NCBI GenBank assembly: GCA_018221175.1 | Contig: JAAOYE010000043.1 | Location: 1 to 8,330, forward strand | From: Candidatus Woesearchaeota archaeon | GTDB taxonomy: Archaea; Nanobdellota; Nanobdellia; Woesearchaeales; BM511 | DNA length: 8,330 nucleotides | Direction of reading: 5' to 3' | Part shown: positions 7,446 to 8,330 of the stretch, one piece after another | Numbering within the stretch: the first letter of the stretch is position 1 | Layout: every line of letters begins with the position of its first letter | The notes under the pieces: model-generated | Database searches by the model: none | Seen by the model: the letters and a program-made list of their open reading frames with translations, nothing else | Told to the model about the DNA's origin: nothing | Position numbers and translations under genes: made by a program

Positions 7446-7460
7446 CAGAGAATAAACAGT

Positions 7461-7874
7461 TTATGCCTTTTTTGAGCCCACTTTTGGCAGCGGGATTGGC
7501 GGTGGCAGTCCTATCTCTTTTGATAGTATCAAAGCCTGGATGTTGCATCTTGTAAGCACAGTGTTTAGGATGTTTCTCATAACTGTTTTTTCGATTTTCT
7601 TGTCTTTTTTCCAGTTGTCAAGAATTTTTTTTGCGTCCTTTTTATCTATAAGGTAAAGCACATTTCCATCAAAGCTTATTTCACCTGCTTTTGGCTCATA
7701 TTTTGATTTAAAATGAAAGTGAAATCCTATTCCTTGCTGGTCTTTTGCTCCAAATGAGACTTTTGCCTGGGCAACATCTTTTATAGATATATTATTTGAA
7801 ATGTTTATTTTTCCTTTTACACCTTCTTTCTTCTCAGCGTTCATCTTTGTGAATAAAAAGCCTACGATTGTCAT
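7461..7874 (-). CDS. Conserved small protein with SecB-like C-terminal signature
   Basis: A soluble protein of 137 residues with no signal peptide or membrane segment. It opens with alternating hydrophobic strands (MTIVGFLFTKM; KGKINISNNISIKDV; GFHFHFKSKYEP; EISFDGNVLYL), passes through a lysine-rich helix (about 79-95), and ends with a helix and proline-rich strand (107-131). That end has Arg109, Ile112, Leu115 and then LPPPIPLPKV. The order of elements and the ending resemble the SecB chaperone (ARECISSLVSRG, then a P-x-L-x-L-x-P-V strand), and the length is close to SecB's 140-155. SecB holds preproteins unfolded for export, and SecB-like proteins also act in toxin-antitoxin-chaperone sets. 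No toxin-antitoxin pair is visible here. Fold assignment is my inference from pattern, not a search. The gene has its own promoter and ribosome site and lies 74 bases before cdc48, which suggests a role in protein quality control. Confidence 0.75.
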   Translation of the reverse strand: MTIVGFLFTKMNAEKKEGVKGKINISNNISIKDVAQAKVSFGAKDQQGIGFHFHFKSKYEPKAGEISFDGNVLYLIDKKDAKKILDNWKKDKKIEKTVMRNILNTVLTRCNIQALILSKEIGLPPPIPLPKVGSKKA

Positions 7875-7881
7875 ATTGTTT

Positions 7882-7892
7882 TCACCATCTCC
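7882..7892 (-). promoter_or_regulatory. Shine-Dalgarno site for the SecB-like gene
   Basis: The minus strand reads GGAGATGGTGA, which contains two matches to the archaeal consensus (GGAG and GGTGA). The GGTGA ends 7 nt before the ATG at 7874, a good spacing. It fixes this ATG as the start. Confidence 0.65.
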
Positions 7893-7947
7893 AAATGTTT
7901 GTGTTTACTATTAAAATGTTTCGGTTTTTTCGTGAGTAAGTAATTTA

Positions 7948-7955
7948 ATTTATAA
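7948..7955 (-). promoter_or_regulatory. TATA box for the SecB-like gene
   Basis: The minus strand reads TTATAAAT, followed by more A/T, with a purine-rich stretch just upstream that could serve as a BRE. Start of transcription would fall near 7925, giving a leader of about 50 nt that keeps the ribosome binding site at 7882-7892. A second TTTTAATA at 7909-7916 is less likely, because initiation from it would cut into that site. Confidence 0.5.
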
Positions 7956-7972
7956 GCTTTTTTTTACGAATG

Positions 7973-7995
7973 AAAATTTGAAAAATTTATTTTTC
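7973..7995 (-). terminator. Possible T-rich terminator at the end of the kinase gene
   Basis: Just past the kinase stop codon the minus strand carries a TTTTT run and then a TTTT run, the oligo-T pattern that ends transcription in many archaea. A perfect inverted repeat (7-base arms, 2-base loop, 7980-7995) spans the stop codon. It is made almost only of A and T, so its hairpin would be weak. Support rests on the T runs and on the promoter-like sequence that follows. Confidence 0.35.
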
Positions 7996-8330
7996 ATAAT
8001 TGGGTGTCTTACCCTCTAAAATTGCTTCAACTTTGTCTTGTACTTGTTCTTCTAGTCTTGCCCCGAATTGCTGCACAATCTTTGCAGATGCATATGATGC
8101 AACTTTGGCGCAAAGCTCTAAGTCATCAGTTTTTGTTAGTGCGAATAGAAATCCTGCTGCGTACATGTCTCCAGCGCCTGTTGAGTCGACAGCTTTCTCT
8201 TTTTCTATCTTAAAATCAACTACTTCATCATTTCTTTTTATCAAGGAACCTTTCTCGCCAAGTTTCACAACAGCTATCTCGCACATTTTAGAAAGCGCGC
8301 CCAAAGCTTCTTTTGGCTCTTTTCCAGTAA
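7987..8330 (-). CDS. PfkB-family carbohydrate/nucleoside kinase, probably adenosine kinase-like (5' end outside window)
   Basis: This is the C-terminal part of a ribokinase/PfkB-fold kinase, which transfers phosphate from ATP to a sugar or nucleoside hydroxyl in the cytoplasm. About 113 residues are visible and the frame stays open to the window edge. The TTG at 8304 is therefore an internal leucine codon, not a start. The family signature DSTGAGD is present, and its last Asp (codon 8167-8169) is the expected catalytic base; GAG forms the anion hole. Before it comes the typical strand-turn 'VVKLGEKGSLI'. After it come the AAGFLFAL helix and a 'QQFGARL' segment, which resembles the adenosine kinase branch (usual form Q-x-x-G-x-R-L). 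The family is about 300 residues long, so roughly 190 are missing. Family membership is secure. Substrate is inferred, and ribokinase or another sugar kinase remains possible. It ends in TAA, 112 bases before the next gene. Confidence 0.88.
   Translation of the reverse strand, partial: TGKEPKEALGALSKMCEIAVVKLGEKGSLIKRNDEVVDFKIEKEKAVDSTGAGDMYAAGFLFALTKTDDLELCAKVASYASAKIVQQFGARLEEQVQDKVEAILEGKTPNYEK

Noticed and set aside
7980..7995. Inverted repeat spanning the kinase stop codon as a hairpin terminator or operator
   Set aside because: The arms are almost all A and T with a 2-base loop, so the hairpin would be weak. I kept only the T runs as a tentative terminator.
8302..8304. TTG at 8304 as the start of the kinase gene
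   Set aside because: The frame stays open to the window edge and the preceding residues continue the kinase fold; the gene is simply cut by the window.
1..8330. CRISPR arrays, tRNA or rRNA genes, insertion sequences, defence or toxin-antitoxin systems
   Set aside because: No spaced direct repeats, cloverleaf-like segments, transposase motifs or foreign-looking composition were seen. The genes are ordinary archaeal functions on one strand.

Overview
All seven genes in this window lie on the minus strand, so they are read from high to low coordinates. The organism is an archaeon: the last two genes are gatD and gatE, the two subunits of the archaea-only Glu-tRNA(Gln) amidotransferase, and next to them is a two-domain Cdc48/VAT-type AAA+ ATPase. 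The DNA is AT-rich and the proteins are lysine-rich. The promoter-like elements are archaeal TATA boxes, not -35/-10 pairs. The short GatE, the divergent GatD motifs and the small SecB-like protein would suit a DPANN-type or other AT-rich mesophilic lineage, but that placement is only an inference.

Layout in transcription order: (1) 8330-7987, the 3' end of a PfkB-family kinase gene, probably adenosine kinase-like, cut by the window edge. (2) 7874-7461, a 137-residue conserved protein with a SecB-like C-terminal signature and its own TATA box and Shine-Dalgarno site. (3) 7386-5095, cdc48, preceded by a compact promoter with a TATA box, two 10-bp palindromes and a GGGGGT ribosome binding site. 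(4) 5062-4307, a NIF3-family dinuclear-metal protein. (5) 4310-3147, a nitronate monooxygenase-like flavoprotein gene, overlapping the previous stop by 4 bases (ATGA). (6) 3108-1813, gatD. (7) 1809-19, gatE, three bases after gatD.

Genes 4 to 7 are packed tightly enough to be one transcription unit. However, TATA-like boxes sit about 24-26 nt upstream of the NIF3 and gatD ATGs, which suggests leaderless transcripts starting at those genes. cdc48 and the SecB-like gene instead have Shine-Dalgarno sites and short leaders, so both initiation modes appear in one window. GatD and GatE act together: GatD releases ammonia from glutamine, and GatE activates Glu-tRNA(Gln) and amidates it. Cdc48 is an unfoldase likely to feed the proteasome, and the SecB-like protein may also work in protein quality control or export. 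The link between NIF3, the flavoprotein and GatDE is unknown.

The window is mostly housekeeping. I see no mobile element, CRISPR array, RNA gene or defence island. The points most worth a second look are small: a near-identical nucleotide tract in the two Cdc48 Walker A regions, motif changes in GatD, the clustered cysteines at the end of the flavoprotein, and the palindromes at the cdc48 promoter.
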